Position numbers and translations under genes: made by a program. This document shows positions 1-9,305 of a DNA stretch of 64,000 nt, one piece after another. This stretch comes from Capronia americana (taxonomy: Eukaryota; Ascomycota; Eurotiomycetes; Chaetothyriales; Herpotrichiellaceae): assembly GCA_016110215.1 (NCBI GenBank), contig JADWQD010000008.1, positions 1,922,001-1,986,000 of the forward strand. The letters run 5' to 3'. A model generated the notes under the pieces. It saw only the letters and a program-made list of their open reading frames with translations. It had not been told where the DNA came from and did not search any database. Each line of letters begins with the position of its first letter. Positions within the stretch are counted from its first letter, which is position 1.

Positions 1-467
1 TGGTTCTGGATGATGCCGAGGAATGTCGCGCCCGGTTTGAGGTACTTGGCAATGTTGGCCCAGAAGCTGGCCAGCTGGGTGGCTGAGTCCGCGTAGTTGA
101 GCAGCCACATGCCGATGACGAGGTCGAAGGAAGCCGGCTCCAGGCCCAGGTGGTCCAACGACTGCGAACAGTCGGCGACGTGCAGTTGGAATTGATCGAC
201 GTCCTTGGTCGTGGCTTTGCACACTTCAATCATCTCCTTGGAGATGTCAACGCCCACCAGACCTGTGGCGCCAAACTTGCGCGCCTCACGCAGACCGATT
301 CCCGTGCCGCATGCCATGTCGAGCACTTTGGCCCCCGTCCAATCACCAAGCTGTTGCAGATTCCGGTCCAGCAAGGTCCAGAGGATGCGTACGGCAGGTG
401 TGGCCCAGATGATATCGTAGTCCCCCGCAACATCGTCGTACATCTGCTTCTTGGTCGTGTCTGCCAT
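1..467 (-). CDS. SAM-dependent methyltransferase, class I (C-terminal part outside window)
   Basis: An open frame starts at ATG 467 and runs without a stop off the left edge, giving 155 residues of the N-terminal part. Residues 48-58 read VLDMACGTGIG, the glycine-rich SAM-binding motif I of class I methyltransferases. It is followed by GLVGVDIS (acidic end of strand 2) and FDLVIGMWLLNYA (motif around strand 4), in the usual order for Methyltransf_11/25 proteins. The start MADTTKKQMYDDVAGDYD, with a YDDVAGDYD-type lead-in, is typical of small free-standing fungal methyltransferases, so the start is credible and no intron is needed. The substrate cannot be told from the sequence. It may act on a small metabolite, given the catabolic genes to its right, but that is inference from position only. 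Confidence 0.85.
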   Translation of the reverse strand, partial: MADTTKKQMYDDVAGDYDIIWATPAVRILWTLLDRNLQQLGDWTGAKVLDMACGTGIGLREARKFGATGLVGVDISKEMIEVCKATTKDVDQFQLHVADCSQSLDHLGLEPASFDLVIGMWLLNYADSATQLASFWANIAKYLKPGATFLGIIQN

Positions 468-1891
468 TGTTGATGGAGGATGTGTGCGTATACGTAAATG
501 AAAACCAAGTAGTTAGCAGTCTTCAAGGAGGAGTTTGTAGTAAGGAAATAGAGGCAAGTGAAGAGCTCAGAGTCTCAAGCTCGTAAGCTCTCAAGCTCCA
601 AACACCGACTGTACGTGATTCGACGAGGGGTTGGGTATCCCTGGGCCTCAGGGAGGGTGGTAACTTGTAAGATGCAGGGACAAGCTCGTGCACGTAGCCT
701 TACGCGTACAAGTCAAATATTGCTAGTTGGTCGAAAGGGGAAGCTGTAACTTATCCGCCGACGGATAGTCCATGCCGATACAAGCAGGGGCCGCCGTGCC
801 GAGATATACACCCTGTTGGTGGCTTGCGGGATCGGGGGCTGCCATTAATCCGTGTCATCGAGGCCAGTCTTCCGTACGAGGCCTAGACCCTAGTTTTTAG
901 TTATTCCGGATAATATACGTTAGTCCGTATAATAACCCTGCATTTTATGCAACACCTATATTCCGTAAAATATTCGACGCCAATACACCCGCTATTAGCG
1001 CCGGCGAAGTTATATGAGGCCCGTACTATATATGTACACAGTAGGCGACCTGCGATACTAGAAGTTACAAGGTAAGCTGTTGAGCCGCTTAATCCTTTCT
1101 AGACTACTTACTCTCTCGTTATGAAGGGGTCTTATGCTGGCTAGGTTATGCTGGCTGGGTGTTAGGGACGGGATTTGTTTTGACAGTGCGGAGATTATCA
1201 GCACCTCGGTGATTTCTCCTTTGTCCTGAGGCTGACTTGGTGATGGTCATCTTGAGGGCGGCCTTGCCAGGGATCCAGAAATGATGGAAGTGACGAGTCG
1301 AGGTTGAGGCCGCTGGGGTCTGATTCGGAAGGCGCTGGGTGCGGGGCGTGCATAGCTTTATTCGTTCACTCCATTCTCACTTAAGCATTCACCATCAACA
1401 CAAATCGAATCAATCACAAAGCTAATGACAAGCCACGAAACCTAACCTCGACGGCACAGGAATGCGAGATAGTATTCGCAAGGTCTTCAGGCACATTCAT
1501 TTGTTGGTCGCCCTTTGCGTCATGCGGTGGTCAGTAGGACTCGCGATCCTGCCATCGATGTTGGGCTTCATGACGACAAGACCAGAGCAATGCCAAGCTG
1601 CGATGGGTATACACATCGTCACTACTTCTCCCTCCGTGCCTACCATCCGCCGGATATCAGCATTGCAGAACCAGCATGGAGGAAGCTTGTGGTGGAGCAA
1701 ATTCACCATGTCACGCCGATGCGGTAGGAATTCACGGCGGCCCGTGATGAAGGATGACACTTTGCACTGTCCGTTCGGAATCTGCTTATACATCAATTGT
1801 CATACTCGTGTTCGACAGCAAAACTCATCCCTTCTTCCTGCTCTTCGTGCACCTCCAGATGTAATTTTCGAGCGACTGGCAGTACTACGCG
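468..1891. other. intergenic region, no supported gene
   Basis: This is the 5' flank of the leftward methyltransferase and of the rightward transporter relic. About 890-1100 is clearly richer in A and T than its surroundings, with TATA/TTATA-rich words, and could be a decayed mobile-element remnant. I see no terminal repeats or coding trace to prove that. A short tandem (ATGCTGGCTRGG) lies near 1134-1160. Open frames at 1462-2088 show no family resemblance. Confidence 0.5.
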
Positions 1892-3112
1892 ATGCCTCAC
1901 GGGCTCCTCAACTCCGTATCTGTGAGTTACCAAGGCCACCGTGTTACCTGGAGGGAATGGCTATCACACTTCACATGGTCATGGTTCAAATGTACATTGT
2001 CGACTGGTGCGATGGCCACTCTCCTTTCTCAGCAACCGTACAGCTTCCATGGCCTGAAAACAATCGGGAAGGTTGTCTTCATTCTTGACCTCGTCCTGTT
2101 CGGCACTTTTACAACCCTTATCACGCTGCGTTTCTGCCTCAAAAGAGGAGCACTAAGCAGGTCATTGCACCACGGACATGAGAGTTTCTTCTTCGGGACC
2201 TTTTGGGTCAGTCTTGGCCTCATAGTCTATTCGATCCTAGCATATGGTGTCCCGTTTGTGGACAGTGGCTTGTCACAGCGTTGGAAGTCTTGTTCTGGCT
2301 GTACGCCGGCTGTGTTCTGCTGGTCGCCATCTTCCAGTATCATGTTATATTCGATATCGAACAACTGCCCGTGCACGAGATGATGCCAGCATGGAGCCTT
2401 CCAGTCTATCCCTTTCTTGCCCTCGGCCCACTTGCGGGCACCCTGCTGTACAGCCAGCCGCGGCCCTCCTCTGCCTTACCAATTTTGGTCGGCGGTATTG
2501 CCTTCCAAGGCTTGGGATGGTGCTTTGCTTTCATGCAGTACACCCTGTACATCACGAGGCTTACAAGCGGACTGCTACCCGACGAACCCAACCGGCCGGG
2601 TATGTTCGTGGCAGTTGGACCAGCAGGTATGTTGTTCTGCCGTTCTAGGAAGCTTTACTTACCTGAACAGCATACACTTCTCAAGCCCTCGTCAATCTCG
2701 GCAGTCAAGCTCAAGTCATTCTCCCCCAGGGCTTCCTTGGCATCACCACAATTCCAGCAGGTGACATCTGGAAAGCTGTTGGAGTAGCGGGTGGTATATT
2801 CCTCTGGCTCCTTGGTTTTGGTTCTTTGCTATCTCGCTGGTTGGGTTTGCCCATGGCTATAAACACGCCCATTTTTCTTTGAACTGGTGGGCTCTTATCA
2901 TTCCAAATGCAGGACTAACCATTGCACTGATACACATTGGCAACGTACTGTCCAGTAACAGAATCAAGGCTGTCTGCTCGGCCATGACAATTTTACTCTG
3001 CGGAACCTGGCTGTGGGTGGCGACGTTGAACATCAAGGCTGTGTGGCGTGGGCTGATTCTCTGGCCGCATAAGGATGAGGATATGGAAGATATTGAGGGC
3101 CACGGGGAGTGA
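1892..3112 (+). pseudogene. TDT/SLAC1-family anion transporter (Mae1/Ssu1-like), frameshifted
   Basis: Translated pieces match the C4-dicarboxylate/sulfite transporter family (PF03595) in order. They include HFTWSWFKCTLSTGA, FHGLKTIGKVVFILDLVLF, FFFGTFWVSLGLIVYSILAYGVP, WLVTALEVLFWLY, then after a 44-bp intron (2627-2670) QALVNLG, WFFAISLVGFAHGYKH, FSLNWWALIIPNAGLTIA and IGNVLSSNRIKAVCSAMT. The conserved text cannot be read in one frame. It changes frame at about 2251-2260 (between YGVP and CGQWL) and again at about 2811-2821 (between FLWLLGF and WFFAIS). Both changes fit the loss of one T from a short T run. No splice pair fits either point without deleting conserved residues. The gene is therefore a recent pseudogene, or two base-calling errors hide an intact transporter of about 380 residues. 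Members export or import malate, sulfite or similar anions at the plasma membrane. Confidence 0.75.
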
Positions 3113-3958
3113 AAAGACAAGTCATCGGTTTTTGCTCAGCAAAGTCGGAGGGTTGAGGACTCACCTTCTCCGGCAACATGCTTCCTCGACCCCCAACCAG
3201 TCCTGCGACTGCCGATCTGTTTTGGCTTCCTCCACCATCACAACACGAGGCGACCTCGAATCCGACTGTCCAGATATGAACTCACTTTTGCTCTCACTGG
3301 AAGGTCTGTTCCGCTTGATTGTCCGCAGTCGGCCCCCGGCATTTTATCCTTTCTCCAGCACATAGTCGCGGACCCTGCGCGTTGTTTTATTCGCGAGAGC
3401 AAGCTATCCTTCTGCATTAGTCTTACAAGAAACTGGGAGAGGCCGTATAGCTTCTACCTCAGTGGCTTGCTCGGATATACTGCCGGGCATGTCTGGCGGG
3501 GATTCGCCGGTGACATATACCACAGTACCGTTGTACACCCGACTGAAGGTGAACGAGTCTCCCACCGACATATACCCGTTTTACCTCACCGCCATCATGC
3601 CATTCTTCAGTCAATCGAGCTCGTTCTTCGAAGTCAACCAACTGGTTTCGCCATAATTGGCCGATATGCAAACACGCGGCACCCTCAACCGTGGCAATGC
3701 TTTGCACCTGGACAAATCTAACACACTATGCCACGCTCTTTACCAAATTCAGTGTTCGCGTATCGCGCTAGCTATGCGCGATACAGGCGCTATACTGAAT
3801 GTAGAGACCCGGGGAAGCAGCCTGGGGAAAGAATCCGGGGGAATGGCTACATCCCACGACTTTGGACGACAGCTGCGGCCGTTGTTTGGATACTAAAAGC
3901 GCCTGCCCAGCCATGAGAGTACCTGCTTGCGATTGTTCCGGCCAGAACCCTGTCTACA
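3113..3958. other. intergenic region upstream of tannase-like gene
   Basis: No coding trace that I can support lies here. It must contain the promoter of the tannase-like gene. No clear TATA box was seen close to its ATG. Confidence 0.4.
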
Positions 3959-5684
3959 ATGCAAGCTTTTTCTTGGTACCTCCTTGGCCTGCAGTCGGTA
4001 TACGCCATGGCCGCGTTGTCTGCTTGCGACATTGCGTCCATGCAGCAATTCGTTACAAGCTATGGGGCCGCGACAGTCACACTTGCACAGGTTCTGCAGC
4101 AGAATGCTACCTTCGGTGGCGGAGCGGCCGACCTTGAGTTTCCCATGAATGACACCGGTCTGCCCGCGTTGTGTGTGGTGACTGTCAACGTCAAATCATC
4201 GAGCACCTCGTCCTACAACTTTGGTCTATTCTTACCGAACACGTGGAACAATCGATTTGTCGCAACTGGAAATGGCGCATACGCAGGTGGGATCAACTGG
4301 AACGACATGGGCACCAACGCTCGGTATGGATTCGCGTCTATGTCGACGGACACCGGCCACATTTCAGGTTCATTTGACGCAAGTTGGGCACTCGACAATC
4401 CGGAGGCCCAACTCGACTGGGGCTATCGCTCGATGCATGGCTCGGTCGTGGTGGCAAAGATGATAACCAATGCCTATTACGACACAAATATCAGTTATTC
4501 GTACTTCTCCGGCTGTTCTACCGGCGGTCGGCAAGGTTTCAGAGACATTGAACTCTATCCAGAGGACTTTGATGGCATTCTGGCGGGAGCACCTGCCTGG
4601 TGGACGACTCATCTTCAACCAGATAACATCGCGGTCGCACTCTCTAACCTTCCAGCCAATGCCAGTACGCACATTCCGTCCTCACTGTTCCCTGTAATTG
4701 GCGCGGAGGTCCTCCGACAATGCGATCCTCAGGATGGCTTCAAGGACGGTATCATCTCGGACCCCGAAGGCTGCAACTTTGTGCCGGAGATGCTTCTTTG
4801 CACCCCGACTTCAAATCAGAGTGCATGCCTTACCGCACCGCAGCTGGACACATTGTACCACATCTACAATGATTGGTGGGAGGCCAACCAGACATTTGTC
4901 TTTCCACACTACGAGCTGGGGTCTGAAGCCCAGTATGGCTTCCTCTTGAACAGTAAGTCTCTTTGCTCTTTGCTGTTCCAATAAGGGACACTCAGGACCC
5001 ATCATATTTCTGGCTTTATGGATCGTTGACATGTATTCGGGGCATCCAGCCGACTCAGGAACCCCCACACAGCCAGGCATTGCATGGATCCAGAATTTTC
5101 TCTACAATGACACGACGTGGGACTGGCATGACTTCACGTACCAAGTGATCCTCGACGCGGACAGAATTAATCCGGGCCAAGCCAACGTCGGCTTTGATTT
5201 CACCGGCTTCTACAACCGCGGCGGCAAGATCATCCAATACCATGGCCTGGCAGACGGTTTGATCCCGACTCCAAGCTCCGAGCTTCTGTACAAGAACATA
5301 TGGAGAACCATGGGCGGTGCAGGCATTGGCCTAGACGATTGGTACCGTCTGTTCTTGATCCCTGGGATGCAACACTGCCAAGGAACGGCCGTTGACGCGC
5401 CCTGGTACATCGCCTCGGGCGGGCAGCCTTTCGAACTGGGACCAGAGGTATGGAGCGTGCCGGGGTATAGTGATGCTAAACACGATGCATTGCTCGCGCT
5501 CTTGGAATGGAGAGAGAATGGGACGGCTCCCGAGGCTATCATCGCGACCAAGTTCAACAACGACACCGTCACGGCCGGTATCCGCCGACAACGACCGATC
5601 TGTATGTTTCCAAAACAGGCAAAGTACACTGGCAAGGGAGATTCTGATGTTGCGGACAATTGGCATTGTCAGCTACCGTACTAG
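3959..5684 (+). CDS. tannase/feruloyl esterase family secreted esterase
   Basis: The predicted protein has 560 residues from two exons, 3959-4952 and 4996-5684, with a 43-bp intron opening GTAAGT and ending TCAG. Residues 1-20 look like a signal peptide (MQAFSWYLLGLQSVYAMA), so the enzyme should be secreted. The PF07519 core is clear. The nucleophile elbow GCSTGGRQG puts the catalytic Ser at about 187, preceded by Cys186. The acid lies in GLADGLIPT (Asp418) and the base in GMQHC (His458, followed by Cys459). This is the CS-D-HC arrangement, in which the two cysteines form a disulfide bringing Ser and His together. Members split gallate, ferulate or similar phenolic esters from plant polymers. 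The true substrate cannot be told from sequence. It lies next to a permease and aromatic-oxidation genes, which fits release and uptake of phenolics. Confidence 0.92.
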
Positions 5685-6712
5685 GCAGTACATGGTTGTA
5701 TATATGTGTCTTAGCCGACATCTGGTACAAGCACATATATCATACAGATGATTTTCTCGAAACGGGCAGCGACGATATTCAGAATATCGGCAACATCGAC
5801 AATTTCTAAGTATGCCTACTGTGCCCTTGTGCCATGTCTGCCCTTCCACGCGCGCCACTCCTCTCGATCCTCGTGCACATTGCACTCTGCACTCTGCACT
5901 GCCGAACGGCTGAAAGCGGCATCCGCACCGACAATCGCAGACATCGCAGGCTGGGCATTTCCATCCCGTCTTGGCCTTCCAAGACATCATTACAGTAGTA
6001 GACCTTCCTCCGCCCACCACAAGCGCACCCCGGACCTCCAAGAAACCCCCAAGCCCCCAAGCCCGCCAACCTGCCAACCGCAAACGCGGTGGAACAAACA
6101 AGACCAGCCCTTCCCTCGTGTAACCATCCCATACGTCCAATCAGGCCCCGCGCATTCCGCCTCTCTCGTAGTGCCGCGCCCGCATCTTGACTCTTGACCA
6201 AGGCCACCAAGACCACCAAGACGTTCCATTGCATGTTCGAACCCTGACCTTCCATTCGAGAGAGGGGACGTCATCGGTGCCGTGTGCATTGCCGATGTGA
6301 TCGACCTTCCACCTTCTCGAGCTTTCGCGAGTTCCCCAGATATTAGGATCATGCGTACGAGTAGGTGGATGATGATGATGCTGATGACGGTGATCTAGCG
6401 GGGAATACGCTACTGTAGGTAGGTCCTCCTGGGCCTCATACAGTAATACAGTAAGGGTACGAGTATATATAAGAAGGGCGGACACGGGACATCTAATCAT
6501 CTCACTTCGATGATGGTCCTATTTCCTTCCTTCCTACCGAGTACTTGTGTGTCTCTCTCCCTAGGAGATCCTTCTCCCCCAGTCTTCTTTCCCTGGAGCA
6601 TACGTGCCCTGAACCATCTTGCCCTACCCTGACCACCTTGTCCTGTCCTGTCCTGCCCTGTCCTGCCCTTCCATCCGTACAATTCAAATCAACCCACGTC
6701 ACCTCTCCCACA
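5685..6712. promoter_or_regulatory. 5' region of the MFS permease gene
   Basis: No gene is supported here. A TATA-like box TATATATAAG lies at 6464-6473, about 240 bp before the permease ATG. From about 6500 to 6712 the sense strand is strongly pyrimidine-rich, with CCTGT/CCTGC repeats at 6640-6670. That is a common arrangement around transcription starts and 5' leaders of well-expressed fungal genes. Open frames on the opposite strand here are by-products of that bias. Confidence 0.5.
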
Positions 6713-8585
6713 ATGGCCTCCCTCGCGCATGACGTCGAGGTCAAAGACGAGGACCGTCCCTCGCACGAGAAAGACCAGGAAATCCATATCGAGCGGTCCG
6801 AGAGCCTAGACGGTCTCCCGGACCCAGACGCTGGCAAGACTGATGAAGAGAGGAAGAAAATTGTATGTTCTCCACCCATCTTCTCCTTTTCTGTCCCAGA
6901 TATCGTTCATTCCGTTGTCTATACATACCATTGTTCTGTACAGGCCATGATGCTGGTAGTGGTAGTGGTAGAGTGGTTCCCTCGCTGACATCCCTCATTT
7001 TGTCTCTCCCTCTAGGACCGCGCCTTAATGTGGAAGATCGACCGGTGGTTGATCCCCTGGCTTTGTCTCTTGTATTTACTCTCGTTCCTGGACCGGACGA
7101 ATATCGGCAACGCGCGGCTGGCAGGCATGGAAGACGACCTCGGCATGGCGGGCCATGATTATAACAACACGTTGACTATTTTCTTCGTGAGTGTCACTTG
7201 ATGCCCCTTCGAGAGTATTGCTGGGTGATGGTCGGGAGGGTGTAGGGCGAGGGGCTACAAAGTCGAGGTTGAGCTGATGCTGGTGTTGATGCTGTTGCTC
7301 AGTTGAAAATCTGCCGATGGAGCAGACGCAACCCATACTGTATCCGACCACGTCTTGTACTAACCACCACCACTCACTACAGATCTCCTATGCCCTAGCC
7401 GAACCGATCACCAACATCCTCCTCAAACGACTCACGCCGCGCTACTTCTTCACCGGGATCATCTTCCTCTGGGGCCTGATCATGACCATGATGGGCCTGG
7501 TGCAGAACTACGCCGGCCTGCTCGCGTGCCGCTGGTTCCTGGGCCTGGCTGAGGCGGGGCTCTTCCCAGGTGTCAACTACTACCTCTCCTGCTGGTATAA
7601 GCGTACTGAGCTGGGCGTGCGGGCGGCGACCTTCTTCTCAGCGGCCGCGCTGGCCGGGTCGTTCGGCGGCCTCCTCGCCGCGGCGATCGCGCAGATGGAC
7701 GGCCTGGCCGGCAAGCCCGGGTGGGCGTGGATCTTCATCATCGAGGGCCTGGCGACCATGTTCGTCGGCGGCTTCTGCTGGTGGATGGTGTTCGACTGGC
7801 CGGACACGGCGCGGTTCCTGACGCCCGACGAGCGCATGCGCGTGCGCCGCCGCCTCGCGCTCGACAAGCAGGCCAGCTCGGCCGAGGAGTACGACCGGCG
7901 GCACATCGTGGCGGCGCTGCGCGACTGGAAGACGTGGGGATACGCTTTCATCTACATGGGCTGTCTCTGCCCGCTGTACGCCTTTTCGCTGTTCTTGCCC
8001 ACCATCCTGCGCGGCATGGGCTACCAGGGCACGCGCGCCCAGTTGTTGTCTGTGCCCCCCTATGCGGTGGCCGCGACAATGACCATCTTCATCGGCTGGT
8101 TCGCCGACCGCACGCGCTGGCGTGGGTACTGCAACATGGCTGTCGTGAGCTGCGGCATCGTCGGGTTCGTGATGCTCATCGCGACCGAGAGCCCGCACGT
8201 CCAGTATGCCGGCACCTTCTTAGGCGCCGTGGGCATCTACCCGACCATTGCCAACACCTTGTCCTGGGCCGCCAACAACGTCGAGGGCGTGTACAAGCGC
8301 GGCGTCGTCATCGGGATCGTGGTTGGCTGGGGCAATCTCAACGGCGTCGTCAGTTCCAACATCTACATCACCAGCGAGGCGCCGCGGTTCTGGACGGGTC
8401 ATGGTGTCGTGCTGGCTTATCAGGTCATTTGCTTGTTGGGCGGCACCATCTTCATGCATGTCATGCTGAGGATGGAGAATGCGAAACGCAAGAGCGGGAA
8501 GCGAGACCGCATGCATGAGGGAATGACCCCCGCGCAGATCTGGGTGGCGGGAGATAATCGACCGGACTTCATTTACACCCTGTAG
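6713..8585 (+). CDS. MFS permease, Dal5/anion:cation symporter family
   Basis: Three exons, 6713-6862, 7016-7186 and 7383-8585, encode 507 residues. Introns are 153 bp (GTATGT...CTAG) and 196 bp (GTGAGT...ACAG), both in phase 0. The cytosolic N-terminus of about 50 acidic residues is followed by WKIDRWLIPWLCLLYLLSFLDRTNIGNARLAG, the signature of transmembrane helix 1 in the allantoate/Dal5 (ACS) branch of the major facilitator superfamily. RWFLGLAEAGLFPGVNYYLSCWYKR is the equally typical helix 4-5 region. Further hydrophobic stretches bring the total to about 12 helices. The family imports organic anions such as allantoate, nicotinate and carboxylates. Beside the esterase and the aromatic enzymes it may import a phenolic or other carboxylate, which is inference. 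The stop codon lies inside a short tandem duplication. Confidence 0.94.
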
Positions 8586-8694
8586 GGGGGTAAGGATGGA
8601 TAAAGATAGGGATTCTGGACCGGGTCGGACTTCATTTACATGTTGTAGGACGGCACAGCGGTCAGGAAGGATAAAGACAGAGATTCTGGACCGA
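8563..8694 (+). repeat. imperfect tandem duplication spanning the permease stop codon
   Basis: Copy 1 is 8563-8625 and copy 2 is 8626-8694. Both begin CGGACTTCATTTACA, pass through a TGTAGG (the stop in copy 1), and contain GGATAAAGA and GATTCTGGACCG. They differ by several substitutions and a small insertion. The last codons and the start of the 3' untranslated region have been duplicated in place. Confidence 0.8.
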
Positions 8695-9305
8695 GGCGAA
8701 GAGAGATCGGTGGTGTCGATCATATATCGACGACGTGTGCCGTCGAGTTAGATCAGCCGTGCTGTCAGGGTGGTTGGCTCCCCATACCCGATTGACAATG
8801 TCGAATGAATGAGAAGAAGGACGTGGAATCCAGTGATAAGAGGATTCCCATAATCACGCCTTGAGATCCTCAGCCCCAAAGCGGCTTGTCACGCCGAACA
8901 GAGGTGATTCCCGGTATCGCTTGGAAGACAGATCCCAGCGTAGACCACAGCAATGGAGAGAAGATTGTACTTTTGTGACGCAGCGACATGCTAGAGGGTT
9001 TTCCCTTGGGTTGTGGCGCTCAGTTAGATTTTGGAGCAGCAATGGATCGCTTGTGGGTAGTTGCTGGTCTATAAGACTTGCAGCTGCGGCTGTGGTCAAG
9101 TTATTGGGAGTGCAAGGAATCGGAAACGTTCTGGCCTTGAATGGAAGTAGAACCGCGTACCATCGAAGTCATGGAGATGAAAGATGCGAGGTTAGCATTT
9201 GCTGCCCTCATCTTTTCGGACTCTGTATTTCATAATCCTGTGTGGGACGATCTTCCAAGGATTTCAGGTCCGGTACAATTGACCCTTGAGGCTGAGTAAC
9301 GCCAC
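8695..9305. other. intergenic region between convergent genes
   Basis: This is the 3' space between the permease (rightward) and the C2H2 regulator (leftward). I see no gene. Possible frames on either strand lack family features. Confidence 0.5.

Noticed and set aside
1462..2088. Open frame of 208 residues before and over the start of the transporter relic
   Set aside because: It overlaps the recognised transporter frame in another phase, its composition is random, and it matches no family.
6230..6245. GTTCGAACCC, similar to a pol III B-box
   Set aside because: No A-box at the right distance, no cloverleaf and no T-run terminator, so no tRNA is called.
5990..6879. Several leftward open frames in the permease 5' region
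   Set aside because: They read the reverse of a pyrimidine-rich leader (runs of GQGR/GRTGQ) and have no domain features.
7721..8518. Long second-frame and antisense open frames inside the permease gene
   Set aside because: They are by-products of high third-position GC in a well-supported exon, with no motifs of their own.
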